Assembly (NCBI GenBank): GCA_910578365.1
Contig: CAJTRC010000021.1
Location: 1-32,901 of the forward strand
DNA length: 32,901 bases
Direction: 5' to 3'
From: an uncultured Muribaculaceae bacterium
Lineage (GTDB): Bacteria; Bacteroidota; Bacteroidia; Bacteroidales; Muribaculaceae
Part shown: piece after piece, positions 16,502 through 24,116 of the stretch
Position numbering within the stretch: position 1 is the first letter of the stretch
Layout of the letters: each line of letters opens with the position of its first letter
Program-made: the position numbers and the translations under genes
Notes under the pieces: generated by a model
Told to the model about the DNA's origin: nothing
Databases searched by the model: none
Seen by the model: the letters and a program-made list of their open reading frames with translations, nothing else

Positions 16502-16855
16502 TCACAATTCGGTACAACTGTCAATTTCGCGGCGTATCAATGCCGCTATTTCCGGCGGCAGGTCGCCGATTGCCGGGCGTCCGTTGCAAAGGCGTATGGC
16601 CACAAAACTGTCGGGTACCGGATTGCCTGCGGCAGGTAGTGTGCCGCATATCTCGGTGAAAAAATCATGTCGGAGCACTTCCGATATTTTCAGCAGCCTT
16701 ATTACGCTTATGTCGCGGTTGTTGAATATGTTATACAGTGCCGAGCGCGAGCAGCCGATGGCGGAGGCAAAGGCTGTGTATGACCAGTGTTGCTCTTCGA
16801 CTTTGCGGCGAATCATCGTTCCTATGTCGATTTCGGCAATCTTGCACTTGTACAT
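16502..16855 (-). CDS. small helix-turn-helix (XRE-like) DNA-binding protein
   Basis: This 117-residue protein has a predicted XRE/lambda-repressor-type helix-turn-helix at about 10-65. IGTMIRRKVEEQHWSYTAFA is followed by the recognition-helix region CSRSALYNIFNNRDISVIRLLKISEVL, the typical spacing for HTH_3. The C-terminal 45 residues have no recognised domain. It may autoregulate. The gene lies between a decayed region upstream and the TolB-like gene downstream, which has its own -7 box. Confidence 0.75.
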   Translation of the reverse strand: MYKCKIAEIDIGTMIRRKVEEQHWSYTAFASAIGCSRSALYNIFNNRDISVIRLLKISEVLRHDFFTEICGTLPAAGNPVPDSFVAIRLCNGRPAIGDLPPEIAALIRREIDSCTEL

Positions 16856-17263
16856 TGTAAAGGTATACTTGCCCGGGGCCCAGTTCCGAACGGAAAGTAT
16901 ATTGACAAAAGAGCGTGCTGAGCCTTGAAATGTCGCTCATCCGCTATCTGTGGCTCTGGCGGGGCCCGCAAGGTCGGATGAGCAACCGTTGGGGCCCGCA
17001 CGCATTATGAATCGACACACCGCCTGTCGGCGCAGATATGCGTCGGCAGACGAGTATGTGGTTTCATACCCGATGCGGCGTTTACCGGTTGCTTCGTCTT
17101 TGACCTTGCTTTGAAACTGCCAGATTTCAGATAGCCATGGACAGAAGCGATGTTGATACACGCTTTTATTCTATATGTACACCTCCTCTTTCTCCTATAC
17201 GCGATAACGTGCAGGTTGTGATTCGGCACTACAAATTTAGTACAAAATATTTAAATTACAAAA
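16856..17263. other. 408-bp region without a convincing protein gene
   Basis: No open frame here has recognisable protein features; the two short leftward frames start with GTG and resemble nothing I know. It contains a consensus leftward promoter at 17232-17262 and a perfect AGGAGG at 17182-17187. It also has a 9-bp inverted repeat, GCTCATCCG at 16935-16943 with CGGATGAGC at 16975-16983, and a 10-bp direct repeat GGGGCCCGCA at 16961 and 16991. It may be the long leader of the HTH gene, a small RNA, or remains of a lost gene. Confidence 0.5.
17232..17262 (-). promoter_or_regulatory. consensus promoter with no obvious downstream gene
   Basis: On the minus strand: TTTG (17262-17259), 19-bp spacer, TAAATTTG (17239-17232), an exact match to TTTG-N19-TAnnTTTG. 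It lies directly after the deacetylase pseudogene stop. A transcript would start near 17225 and could reach the HTH gene at 16855 after about 370 nt. Confidence 0.6.
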
Positions 17264-17606
17264 TCATATACTGTGGGCGTCATCTCTGAGATATTCCGAT
17301 ATGGTCATGAATCTGACGCCGTCGGCCTTCAGGCGGTCGATAATGCGGGTGAACTCGTTCCAGCGGACGTCGTCCCATGAGTTGGGATGACCTTGCAGAT
17401 AAAATGTTCCCAAATTGCGGTATTTTCCCAGATAATTTATAATGAACTCGTTGTATACAGGGTTATGGTAGGGGTATTCCATTTCGAGGTTGAATGGAAT
17501 TACAACGCCTTTGTATTGTTTTATCTCCGGCTGAGTAGGGTGCGCAAATACAAGTGCGAGATTACTGAGTGTGCATGGCGGCGATAGCGGTGTATATGCG
17601 TTTCAT
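17264..17606 (-). pseudogene. polysaccharide deacetylase remnant, internally deleted and frameshifted
   Basis: Leftward from an ATG at 17606 a signal-peptide-like start (MKRIYTAIAAM) stops after 14 codons. In the neighbouring frame the sequence continues open from 17602 to the stop at 17264: first a hydrophobic LSNLALVFA, then GVVIPFNLEMEYPYHNP, GKYRNLGTFYLQGHPNSWDD and FTRIIDRLKADGVRFMTISE. The last part resembles the C-terminal segment of polysaccharide deacetylases (NodB fold). The catalytic N-terminal motifs (DDG, HxxxH) are absent, and about 115 codons remain where roughly 250 would be normal. So there is a frameshift near the signal peptide and loss of the catalytic core. The promoter at 17631-17662 is intact. 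Confidence 0.7.
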
Positions 17607-17630
17607 ATATAATACGTTGGAGTTCTTCCA

Positions 17631-17662
17631 CAAAATTACATATAAAAAGTCATAAACACAAA
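17631..17662 (-). promoter_or_regulatory. consensus promoter of the deacetylase pseudogene
   Basis: On the minus strand: TTTG (17662-17659), 20-bp spacer, TAATTTTG (17638-17631), 25 bp before the pseudogene ATG. It starts 3 bp after the corA stop codon. Confidence 0.7.
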
Positions 17663-17664
17663 TT

Positions 17665-18588
17665 TCATATCCAGTGGGCGCGGCGGATGAAATACCATAC
17701 TATGGATGCCAGACCGAACGATATCAGGATTATACATCCGAAGGCGGCAGGTGCTGAACTGAACCATACGTCCACGTTCATGCCGTAGAAACTGGCAATC
17801 AGCGTGGGCACCATCAGAATTACCGACAGCGAGGTCATGGTTTTCATAACGTCGTTGACGTTGTTGGATATAACCGATGCGAAGGTGTCCATGGAGTTCG
17901 ACAGAATCTCCATATACACGTTGACGGTGTTTGTGGCCTGCGAGAGTTCGATTTCTACATCCTCGAGCAGGTCGGCGTCGCAGTCGTCGGCGAACACCTT
18001 GTTGAGGCGGTCAGTCAGCAGGCGGTTGCCCTGCAGCGAGGTATTGAAGTACACCAGCGCTTTCTGCAACTGCATCAGCGACAGCAGAGCTTCGTTGCGC
18101 ACGCTGCGTTCGAGCTGCTTGGTGTATTCGGCTACGGTGTCGTTGATTTGCTTGAGATAGCTCAGAAACCAGTAGGTCGACGAAAAAATCAGCCTCAGAA
18201 CAAAGTCCGGCTGGTTGTCGACGATGATATGCCTGCGGTTGCTGTGGTCGATGAAATCCGGAATCATTTCGGTTTCGGCGAAGCACAGGGTTACGATATA
18301 TTCGTTCTTGGTCATTATGCCTATAGGCACTGTGTGGTATACCATGGGGTTGCTTTTGTCGTGGACAGGAATCCGTACGATAGTGAGCAGCCAGCCGTTC
18401 TCGCGTTCGAATCGCGGGCGTTCGTCAACGTCGGCCACATTCTCCACAAACGAACACGGCACTCCCCATTGCGAACATATCAGTTCGCATTCATCGGTAT
18501 CCGGCATTTCCACATTTATCCAATAATGGGGCTGCCACTCGGTTTTCTCTACGAAACCGTTGTCTTCGCAAGCATAGAAACGTATCAT
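17665..18588 (-). CDS. corA: CorA-family divalent cation (Mg2+) transporter
   Basis: This is a protein of about 307 residues. A long cytoplasmic N-terminal domain is followed by the extended helix (LQKALVYFNTSLQGNRLLTDRLN). Two C-terminal transmembrane helices follow, the first (SLSVILMVPTLIASF) ending in the CorA signature YGMN and the second (FGCIILISFGLASIVWYFI) followed by a short basic tail RRAHWI. The protein should form a pentameric inner-membrane Mg2+/Co2+ channel. I start it at the ATG at 18588, whose product begins MIRFYACEDNGFV; an upstream in-frame ATG at 18741 would overlap the divergent kinase gene and its promoter. It is a stand-alone gene. Confidence 0.9.
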   Translation of the reverse strand: MIRFYACEDNGFVEKTEWQPHYWINVEMPDTDECELICSQWGVPCSFVENVADVDERPRFERENGWLLTIVRIPVHDKSNPMVYHTVPIGIMTKNEYIVTLCFAETEMIPDFIDHSNRRHIIVDNQPDFVLRLIFSSTYWFLSYLKQINDTVAEYTKQLERSVRNEALLSLMQLQKALVYFNTSLQGNRLLTDRLNKVFADDCDADLLEDVEIELSQATNTVNVYMEILSNSMDTFASVISNNVNDVMKTMTSLSVILMVPTLIASFYGMNVDVWFSSAPAAFGCIILISFGLASIVWYFIRRAHWI

Positions 18589-18640
18589 GTGTTTAAAACA
18601 AATTAACAGAACTACTTGTTCTAAAACAGAATATTTTGTG

Positions 18641-18648
18641 TAAGTTTG
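18641..18648 (+). promoter_or_regulatory. -7 box of the uridine-kinase-like gene
   Basis: TAAGTTTG matches TAnnTTTG, 58 bp before the ATG. The nearest -33 candidate is CTTG at 18615-18618 with a 22-bp spacer, a near match. Confidence 0.5.
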
Positions 18649-18706
18649 CATATATCGGTCCGACTTTGATAAGAGCCGGTTCTGAATTATATTATCTGCT
18701 GAAATT

Positions 18707-20377
18707 ATGAGTGAACAACTGAAAGTGTATTGCCGCAACACCGGCCGGTACGTTGATATATACGGAGGCGAGCGTCTGGTGGATATTCTTGACCGGATAC
18801 GTCCGGCGCTGGACTTCGAGCCGCTGTGTGCCCTTGTTAACTACAAAAACGAGGACCTTGGCTATGCCGTGTATCATCCGAAGATGGTGGAGTTTCTGCC
18901 TCGTAATTCGGCCAGCGGACGGCGAGTATACACCCGTTCGCTGTGTATGGTGCTGTATCTGGCCATCACGCGCCTGTATCCCGGCGTAAGGCTTACTATA
19001 GAACACTCCATATCGCAGGGCTACTACTGTCGCCTTCACGGCGATATAACCCCCGATGCCGGAGTGGTGGGCCGCCTGCGCGATGAAATGCGCCGTATTG
19101 TAGAGGCCGACCTGCGTTTCGTGCGCAAGGAGCGCCTGACAAGCGATGTAATAGAAAAATTCCGCGACCAGGGCCTCCACGACAAAGTGCGCCTGCTCGA
19201 AACCACACGCAGCCTATATACATCGTACTACAAACTCGGTGAAATCTACGACAGCTATTATGGTGCCCTGGCCTACTCTACCGCTCAGCTGAAGGTATTC
19301 GACCTGATTCCGTACAAGGAAGGCATGCTGCTGCTGGGCTTTGACCCCGCCGACGAATCGGTGCCTCCTCAGCCGCTGACTCAGGAGAAAATGTATCGGG
19401 CATTTACCGACTACATGCAATTCAACAGCATTGTGGGCGTGAGCGATGTGGGCGAACTCAACAGAGAGGTGCTGCGTAACCGTACATCCGACCTGATAAA
19501 TGTGGCCGAGGCGCTGCACGACAAGAAAATAGCCCGTATCAGCGACGAGATTACAGCCCGTTACCGCCGTGGCGGCGCCCGTGTGGTGCTGGTGGCAGGT
19601 CCGTCGTCGTCGGGCAAGACCACCACTACAAAGCGTCTGGCAATACAGCTGATGACCAATCTGCTGAAACCGCAGATGATATCGCTCGACGATTATTTCA
19701 TAAACCGAGTAGATACTCCGCGCGACGCCGACGGCGATTACGACTATGAATCGCTTTACGCTCTCGACCTTAAGCAGTTCAACTCCGACCTCAACCGCAT
19801 ACTCAGCGGCGAGGAGGTGGAGTTGCCGAGCTATAACTTTGAACTGGGATGCCGCCAGTACAAGGGGCATACCATAAAGTTGCAGGACAACGGTATACTG
19901 CTCATAGAGGGAATACACGGCCTTAATCCTGAACTGACAGCCTCGATAGCCGAGGACATGAAGTTCAGAGTGTATGTATCGGCCCTGACCACACTGTCGG
20001 TCGACGACCACAACTGGGTGCCGACCACCGACAACCGTCTGCTGCGCCGCATAATCCGCGACTACAAATACCGCGGCGCATCGGCCGAAGAAACCATACG
20101 CCGTTGGCCCAGCGTGCGTCGCGGCGAGGAACGCTGGATATTCCCTTATCAGGAGAACGCCGATGCCACTTTCAACTCGTCGCTGCTGTTTGAGCTGGGC
20201 GTAATGAAAGAATACGGCGACGAAATTCTCAAAAGTGTGCCCGGCGATGTGCCCGAATACGGCGAGGCATACCGTCTGCGCAAGTTCCTGAGCCACTTCC
20301 TGCCTATCAGCGCCGAGATGATACCGCCCACGAGTCTGCTGCGCGAGTTTCTCGGCGGCTCGTCGTTTAAATATTGA
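18707..20377 (+). CDS. uridine-kinase-like nucleoside kinase with TGS/threonyl-tRNA-synthetase-like N-terminus
   Basis: This 556-residue protein has a C-terminal phosphoribulokinase/uridine kinase domain (about 285-500) with P-loop GPSSSGKT at 298-305, the LDDYFINR segment and IEGIHGLN. The N-terminal part resembles the TGS domain (about 5-65) and the second additional domain of threonyl-tRNA synthetase (about 95-240), including the HSISQGYYC patch with the conserved His. Such fusions are known in Bacteroidota and Firmicutes and are annotated as nucleoside kinases. The predicted reaction is phosphorylation of uridine or cytidine, but this architecture has not, to my knowledge, been well characterised. 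A TPR gene follows 2 bp later. Confidence 0.88.
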   Translation: MSEQLKVYCRNTGRYVDIYGGERLVDILDRIRPALDFEPLCALVNYKNEDLGYAVYHPKMVEFLPRNSASGRRVYTRSLCMVLYLAITRLYPGVRLTIEHSISQGYYCRLHGDITPDAGVVGRLRDEMRRIVEADLRFVRKERLTSDVIEKFRDQGLHDKVRLLETTRSLYTSYYKLGEIYDSYYGALAYSTAQLKVFDLIPYKEGMLLLGFDPADESVPPQPLTQEKMYRAFTDYMQFNSIVGVSDVGELNREVLRNRTSDLINVAEALHDKKIARISDEITARYRRGGARVVLVAGPSSSGKTTTTKRLAIQLMTNLLKPQMISLDDYFINRVDTPRDADGDYDYESLYALDLKQFNSDLNRILSGEEVELPSYNFELGCRQYKGHTIKLQDNGILLIEGIHGLNPELTASIAEDMKFRVYVSALTTLSVDDHNWVPTTDNRLLRRIIRDYKYRGASAEETIRRWPSVRRGEERWIFPYQENADATFNSSLLFELGVMKEYGDEILKSVPGDVPEYGEAYRLRKFLSHFLPISAEMIPPTSLLREFLGGSSFKY

Positions 20378-20379
20378 AA

Positions 20380-21081
20380 ATGAAACATAAGCTAATACTC
20401 TGCCTTTTGGCGGCTGTGTCAGTGATTGCGCATGCTGCTGATTACGGACAGGTGGCCCGCAAGGCCTCGAAATACTTCGGAGAGGGTGAGTGGGCCAGCG
20501 CCCAGGCCCTGTACGAACTGATGCTGGCCGAACGGCCCGATTCGCTCGACTCCTACGCCCATGCCATTGTAGCCTCGGCGCTTATGACAGATACGCTGCG
20601 CATGACCGACCTGCTGGAGCGTTCGTCGGCTCACGGTGTGGGTATATATCCTCTGTTCGAACGTGTGCGCGAGCTTTCGTTCGACACCGGTCATGCTTCG
20701 GTGTACGGCGACTTTATGAGTATGGCCGCCCGCGAGATGCCCTGGCTGAGCAGACCTGTTGACGCTGCCTTGCTGAATTATTATATGTTACGCGCCGATG
20801 GCCCCATGATTGTGGAGTATGCCGGACGCATGCACCGGGGTCTGCCCCGGAGTACTGAATATATCAGTGCCATGGCGCAGGGATACATGCTGTGCGGCGA
20901 TATGGACAAAGCGGTGGAGCAGTGGCAGGCAGTGCTTGAGATAAGCCCTGACGACTATACAACACTACTGTATCTGGGCAATTATTACGCCGATACAGGC
21001 GATATGGATAAGGCGCGCCAATATCTTTCGAAGGCTTACGGGCTGCGACCAACTCCTTACGTGAAAGAAAGGTTAGAGTGA
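20380..21081 (+). CDS. periplasmic TPR-repeat protein
   Basis: This 233-residue protein begins with a signal peptide (MKHKLILCLLAAVSVIAHA). The rest consists of helical tetratricopeptide-like units, clearest at about 20-60 (ASKYFGEGEWASAQALYELM) and at the C-terminus (MDKAVEQWQAVLEISPDDYT, then MDKARQYLSKAYGL). The ATG at 20380 follows the kinase stop by 2 bp, so they are probably co-translated; an upstream TTG in the same frame is unlikely. TPRs bind partners, and none is identifiable. It converges on ribF with 13 bp between stops. Confidence 0.8.
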   Translation: MKHKLILCLLAAVSVIAHAADYGQVARKASKYFGEGEWASAQALYELMLAERPDSLDSYAHAIVASALMTDTLRMTDLLERSSAHGVGIYPLFERVRELSFDTGHASVYGDFMSMAAREMPWLSRPVDAALLNYYMLRADGPMIVEYAGRMHRGLPRSTEYISAMAQGYMLCGDMDKAVEQWQAVLEISPDDYTTLLYLGNYYADTGDMDKARQYLSKAYGLRPTPYVKERLE

Positions 21082-21094
21082 ATGCCTGCTGTGC

Positions 21095-21985
21095 TCACAG
21101 CGCCATGGCCATGCGACGGTCTTCTTCAAGGCGACTGCGGAGGGCTTCGAGAGAGTCGAAGCCCTGCTCGCTGCGCAGGCGTTTGAGAAACAGCAAAGTA
21201 AGTGGCTGTCCATAGAGGTCGCCATCGAAATCGAAAATATTCACTTCAACGGTGGTCTGTGCGTCGGGCTGCCTGTCGACGGTGGGCCGATGCCCGATAT
21301 TTGCCATGGCGCGGTGTGTGCTGTCGTCGGGCAGAATCACGTCCAGAGCGTATACTCCGTTGCCCGGCATGGCCTGACGAGGGTCGAAAGCCTCGACATT
21401 GGCCGTAGGGAAGCCTATGGTGCGCCCCAGCTGTTTGCCATGGGTTATGGTGCCGCTGATGCTATATGGGCGCCCCAGCAGGCTGTTGGCGCATTCGACA
21501 TCGCCTTTGGCCAGAGAGCTGCGTATGGCCGAACTGCTTACAGTGCGGTCAGCTCCCAGGCGGAACTCCGCTGCCGGATGCAGCCTCACGCCGGTATCGT
21601 CGGCAAGGCGCCGGTAATCGTCGGCAGCTGATATGCGGTCACTGCCTATGCTGTTGTTGAAACCCATCACCAGGTCGGTGACTCCGTGATCTTTTACAAG
21701 CAGTTTTACAAACTCAGCTCCGGTAAGTGCGCGCAGGGCCGGGGTAAAGTCGAGTATAAGCACATCGTCAGCACCGGCTTGCCGCAGCAGTTCCACACGC
21801 TGTTCCACCGGTCCGAGCGACAGCGGAGCACGTTGCGGAGCAATAAGTTGGAGCGGATGATTGCGGAAAGTTATGGCCAGCGACGTGCCTGCTCCGGCCT
21901 TGGCAAGGGCGGCAATCTGCTGCCAGAGGTGACGGTGTCCAAGATGCACGCCGTCGAACATTCCTATGGCCGCTATTTTACTCAC
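21095..21985 (-). CDS. ribF: bifunctional riboflavin kinase / FAD synthetase
   Basis: This 296-residue enzyme makes FMN and then FAD. The N-terminal nucleotidyltransferase (FAD synthetase) domain carries the HxGH-type motif in GMFDGVHLGHRHLW (about 8-21). The C-terminal riboflavin kinase domain starts around 165 with GRPYSISGTITHGKQLGRTI and the FPTANV motif. Length is normal. Its start overlaps the end of the HAD phosphatase gene by 8 bp, making it the last gene of the pyrH-frr-HAD-ribF operon. A short inverted repeat (GCTGTG/CACAGC, 21088-21101) spans its stop region but lacks a T-run. Confidence 0.95.
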   Translation of the reverse strand: MSKIAAIGMFDGVHLGHRHLWQQIAALAKAGAGTSLAITFRNHPLQLIAPQRAPLSLGPVEQRVELLRQAGADDVLILDFTPALRALTGAEFVKLLVKDHGVTDLVMGFNNSIGSDRISAADDYRRLADDTGVRLHPAAEFRLGADRTVSSSAIRSSLAKGDVECANSLLGRPYSISGTITHGKQLGRTIGFPTANVEAFDPRQAMPGNGVYALDVILPDDSTHRAMANIGHRPTVDRQPDAQTTVEVNIFDFDGDLYGQPLTLLFLKRLRSEQGFDSLEALRSRLEEDRRMAMAL

Positions 21986-22598
21986 TTAGATATTTGGCTA
22001 TGTTTTCGGCGAATTCCTCGCCTGGTTTTACAAGCAGGGTGTTGAAACCGAGCGCCGCTGCGGAGTCGAGGTTGCGCTGCGAGTCGTCGATGAATAATGT
22101 TTCATCGGGTTTGATGCCGAGGGTGTCGCAGGCGTAATTGAAAATGCGGGTGTCAGGTTTCAGGGCTTTGGCGTTGAATGAGGTCACCATACCGTCGAAA
22201 TAGTCCTCGCGAGTAAGACCTTCTTTTGTGAATTCATCGGCTATCATGCTGTGCCACATAATTTCGTTGGTGTTGCTCAGCAAATAAATTCCAAATCGGC
22301 GTCGCAGCTGTCGCAGGGCCTTGAGGCGGTACTGAGGTATGCCGGTGAGGAAGCGCAGAAAGGCGGCATCGATTTCGCTGTCGCTTACCGTGTGCGGAAA
22401 GTAGCCGCGCATGCGATTGTGAAATTCGTCAACGGAAATCAGGCCTTCTTCCAGAGCCATGAAAGGCCCTTGCTGGCTGTATTCGCCAAAGAACGAGTCG
22501 GCATCGGGGAGGCCGAGGGCTTCGAACGCCGCAACACAGTTGCGGCGTTCGATATCCATTATTACGCCTCCGAGGTCGAAAAGCAGGTTTTTAATCAT
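21978..22598 (-). CDS. HAD-family phosphatase (YihX-like)
   Basis: This 206-residue haloacid-dehalogenase-superfamily hydrolase has the nucleophile motif FDLGGVIMD (Asp at residue 8), motif II LLSNTNE, motif III lysine in ALKPDTRIF and motif IV FIDDSQRN. The alpha-helical cap between motifs I and II puts it in the HAD-IA group, near the sugar-phosphate phosphatase YihX. The variant D-x-G (instead of D-x-D) after the nucleophile is typical of the YihX subgroup. Its place between frr and ribF might suggest a flavin-pathway phosphatase, for example of the pyrimidine intermediate, but that is speculation. Confidence 0.88.
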   Translation of the reverse strand: MIKNLLFDLGGVIMDIERRNCVAAFEALGLPDADSFFGEYSQQGPFMALEEGLISVDEFHNRMRGYFPHTVSDSEIDAAFLRFLTGIPQYRLKALRQLRRRFGIYLLSNTNEIMWHSMIADEFTKEGLTREDYFDGMVTSFNAKALKPDTRIFNYACDTLGIKPDETLFIDDSQRNLDSAAALGFNTLLVKPGEEFAENIAKYLSE

Positions 22599-22599
22599 G

Positions 22600-23160
22600 T
22601 TACACAGTTAGAATTTCTTTTTCCTTGGCCGAGAAGAGGTCGTCGATTTTCTTAAGAAATTTGTCGTGCAGCTTCTGGGCCGACGCTTCGGCATCTTTCT
22701 CAACGTCTTCGGGCATACCCTGCTTGATGGCTTTCTTGAGGCCTTCGATTGCGTCGCGGCGTGCGTTGCGAACCGAAACCTTAGCCTGCTCGGCTTCTGC
22801 TTTCGACTGTTTTACCAGGGCTTTGCGTCGTTCTTCGGTCAGCGGTGGAATAGAAATGCGTATAACTTCGCCGTTGTTTTCGGGTGTGATACCGAGTTCG
22901 GAGTTTATAATAGCCTTTTCGATTTCCTTGAACATGCTCTTCTCCCACGGAGTTATGGTAATGGTGCGGGCATCCGGCACGCTTATGTTTGCCACATTGC
23001 TGATGGGGGCAGCGCTGCCATAGTAATCCACACGGATACCGTCGAGGATTTTAGGATTCGCCTTTCCGGCGCGGATGTGTGCGAGTGATTCGTCGAGGAA
23101 AGCCACGGCAAGTTCCATTTTCTCTTCAGCCGGGCCGAGATAGGTTTGGGGGTCAGTCAT
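22600..23160 (-). CDS. frr: ribosome recycling factor
   Basis: This 186-residue factor splits the post-termination ribosome together with EF-G. It shows the family landmarks: helices with LAHIRAGKANPKILDGIRVDYYGS, the ITPWEKSM and IISNSELGITPENNGEVIRI-type core (here beginning AIINSELG), and PPLTEERRKALVKQ. Length is standard. It begins 19 bp after pyrH, an order (pyrH-frr) conserved in many bacteria, and the HAD gene begins only 1 bp after its stop. Confidence 0.97.
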   Translation of the reverse strand: MTDPQTYLGPAEEKMELAVAFLDESLAHIRAGKANPKILDGIRVDYYGSAAPISNVANISVPDARTITITPWEKSMFKEIEKAIINSELGITPENNGEVIRISIPPLTEERRKALVKQSKAEAEQAKVSVRNARRDAIEGLKKAIKQGMPEDVEKDAEASAQKLHDKFLKKIDDLFSAKEKEILTV

Positions 23161-23179
23161 TATTTATCTGAATTTTAGT

Positions 23180-23890
23180 TTAATATACCAGAGTACCGAT
23201 ATTTTCGCCTGCGATTAGCCGTGCCAGATTACCTTCGGTGTCCATGTCGAATACAATTATGGGCATCTTGTTTTCTTTGCACAGAGCTGTGGCGGTGAGG
23301 TCCATTACCTTGAGTCCGCGGTTGTATACTTCGTCGTAGGTGATGCTGTCGAATTTTGTTGCCTTGGGGTCTTTTTCAGGGTCAGCGGTGTATACTCCGT
23401 CGACGCGTGTGCCCTTGAGCATAACGTCGGCCTCCACCTCGATGGCCCGCAGAGCCGAGCCGGTGTCGGTGGTGAAGAACGGGTTGCCTGTGCCGCCCGA
23501 TATAATGGCTACCTCGTCACGCTCCATGGAGCTGATGGCGCGCCACTTGCTGTAGTGCTCGCCGATGGGAAACATGTTGATGGCCGTGTAGACCTGAGCC
23601 GGTTGGCCGATGGCGTTGAGGGCCGAGCTGAGGGCGAGAGAGTTGATTACGGTGGCGAGCATGCCCATTTGGTCGCCTTTCACACGGTCGAAGCCGCGCG
23701 ATGCACCCGAGAGTCCGCGGAATATATTGCCGCCGCCGATTACTATCGATACCTGTACGCCGGCGTCGACTACCGCTTTTATCTGCTGTGCGTAAGCATT
23801 CAGGCGGTCGGTGTCGATGCCGTGTCCGGTACCGGCGGCGAGTGATTCGCCGCTGAGTTTAAGAAGTATGCGTTTGTACTTGGTTTCCAT
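23180..23890 (-). CDS. pyrH: UMP kinase
   Basis: This 236-residue enzyme of the amino-acid kinase fold phosphorylates UMP to UDP. It has the N-terminal YKRILLKLSGESL, the VIGGGNIFRG phosphate-binding loop, MLATVINSLAL, and the KGTRVDGVYTADPEKDP segment. I place the start at the ATG at 23890 (METKYKR); an earlier in-frame ATG at 23935 would overlap the promoter. It is the first gene of the leftward pyrH-frr-HAD-ribF operon, with a consensus promoter at 23912-23943 giving a very short leader. Confidence 0.97.
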   Translation of the reverse strand: METKYKRILLKLSGESLAAGTGHGIDTDRLNAYAQQIKAVVDAGVQVSIVIGGGNIFRGLSGASRGFDRVKGDQMGMLATVINSLALSSALNAIGQPAQVYTAINMFPIGEHYSKWRAISSMERDEVAIISGGTGNPFFTTDTGSALRAIEVEADVMLKGTRVDGVYTADPEKDPKATKFDSITYDEVYNRGLKVMDLTATALCKENKMPIIVFDMDTEGNLARLIAGENIGTLVY

Positions 23891-23911
23891 GTCAGTTTGG
23901 TTGCTTTTCTG

Positions 23912-23943
23912 CAAAGTTATGCAAAATAGTGGCACCAGCCAAA
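23912..23943 (-). promoter_or_regulatory. consensus promoter of the pyrH operon
   Basis: On the minus strand: TTTG (23943-23940), 20-bp spacer, TAACTTTG (23919-23912). Exact match to consensus; 21 bp from the -7 box to the ATG. Confidence 0.8.
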
Positions 23944-23967
23944 AATTGCATAAAAATAATTAAAGAT

Positions 23968-23998
23968 TTTGTTGTGTCGGGCATTATTGCTAATTTTG
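23968..23998 (+). promoter_or_regulatory. consensus promoter of cstA
   Basis: TTTG (23968-23971), 19-bp spacer, TAATTTTG (23991-23998). It is divergent from the pyrH promoter, with 24 bp between the two -33 boxes. The predicted leader is about 110 nt, in which I see no recognisable riboswitch or terminator. Confidence 0.8.
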
Positions 23999-24116
23999 GA
24001 AATCATAATAATAGCTTGTTTAAAAACTAATGTCAACACCCTCTAAAGATATATCACTCAAAGATTGACCGCCCCGGCGTTCACATTGGTTATTAACAGG
24101 CTCTAACAGTCATACC

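Noticed and set aside
16937..17229. Two short leftward frames with GTG starts downstream of the orphan promoter
   Set aside because: Neither has a domain, signal peptide or recognisable similarity, and neither start is correctly spaced from the AGGAGG.
18608..18622. AGAAC-N5-GTTCT inverted repeat between corA and the kinase gene
   Set aside because: Arms of 5 bp are expected by chance in AT-rich intergenic DNA; not enough to call an operator.
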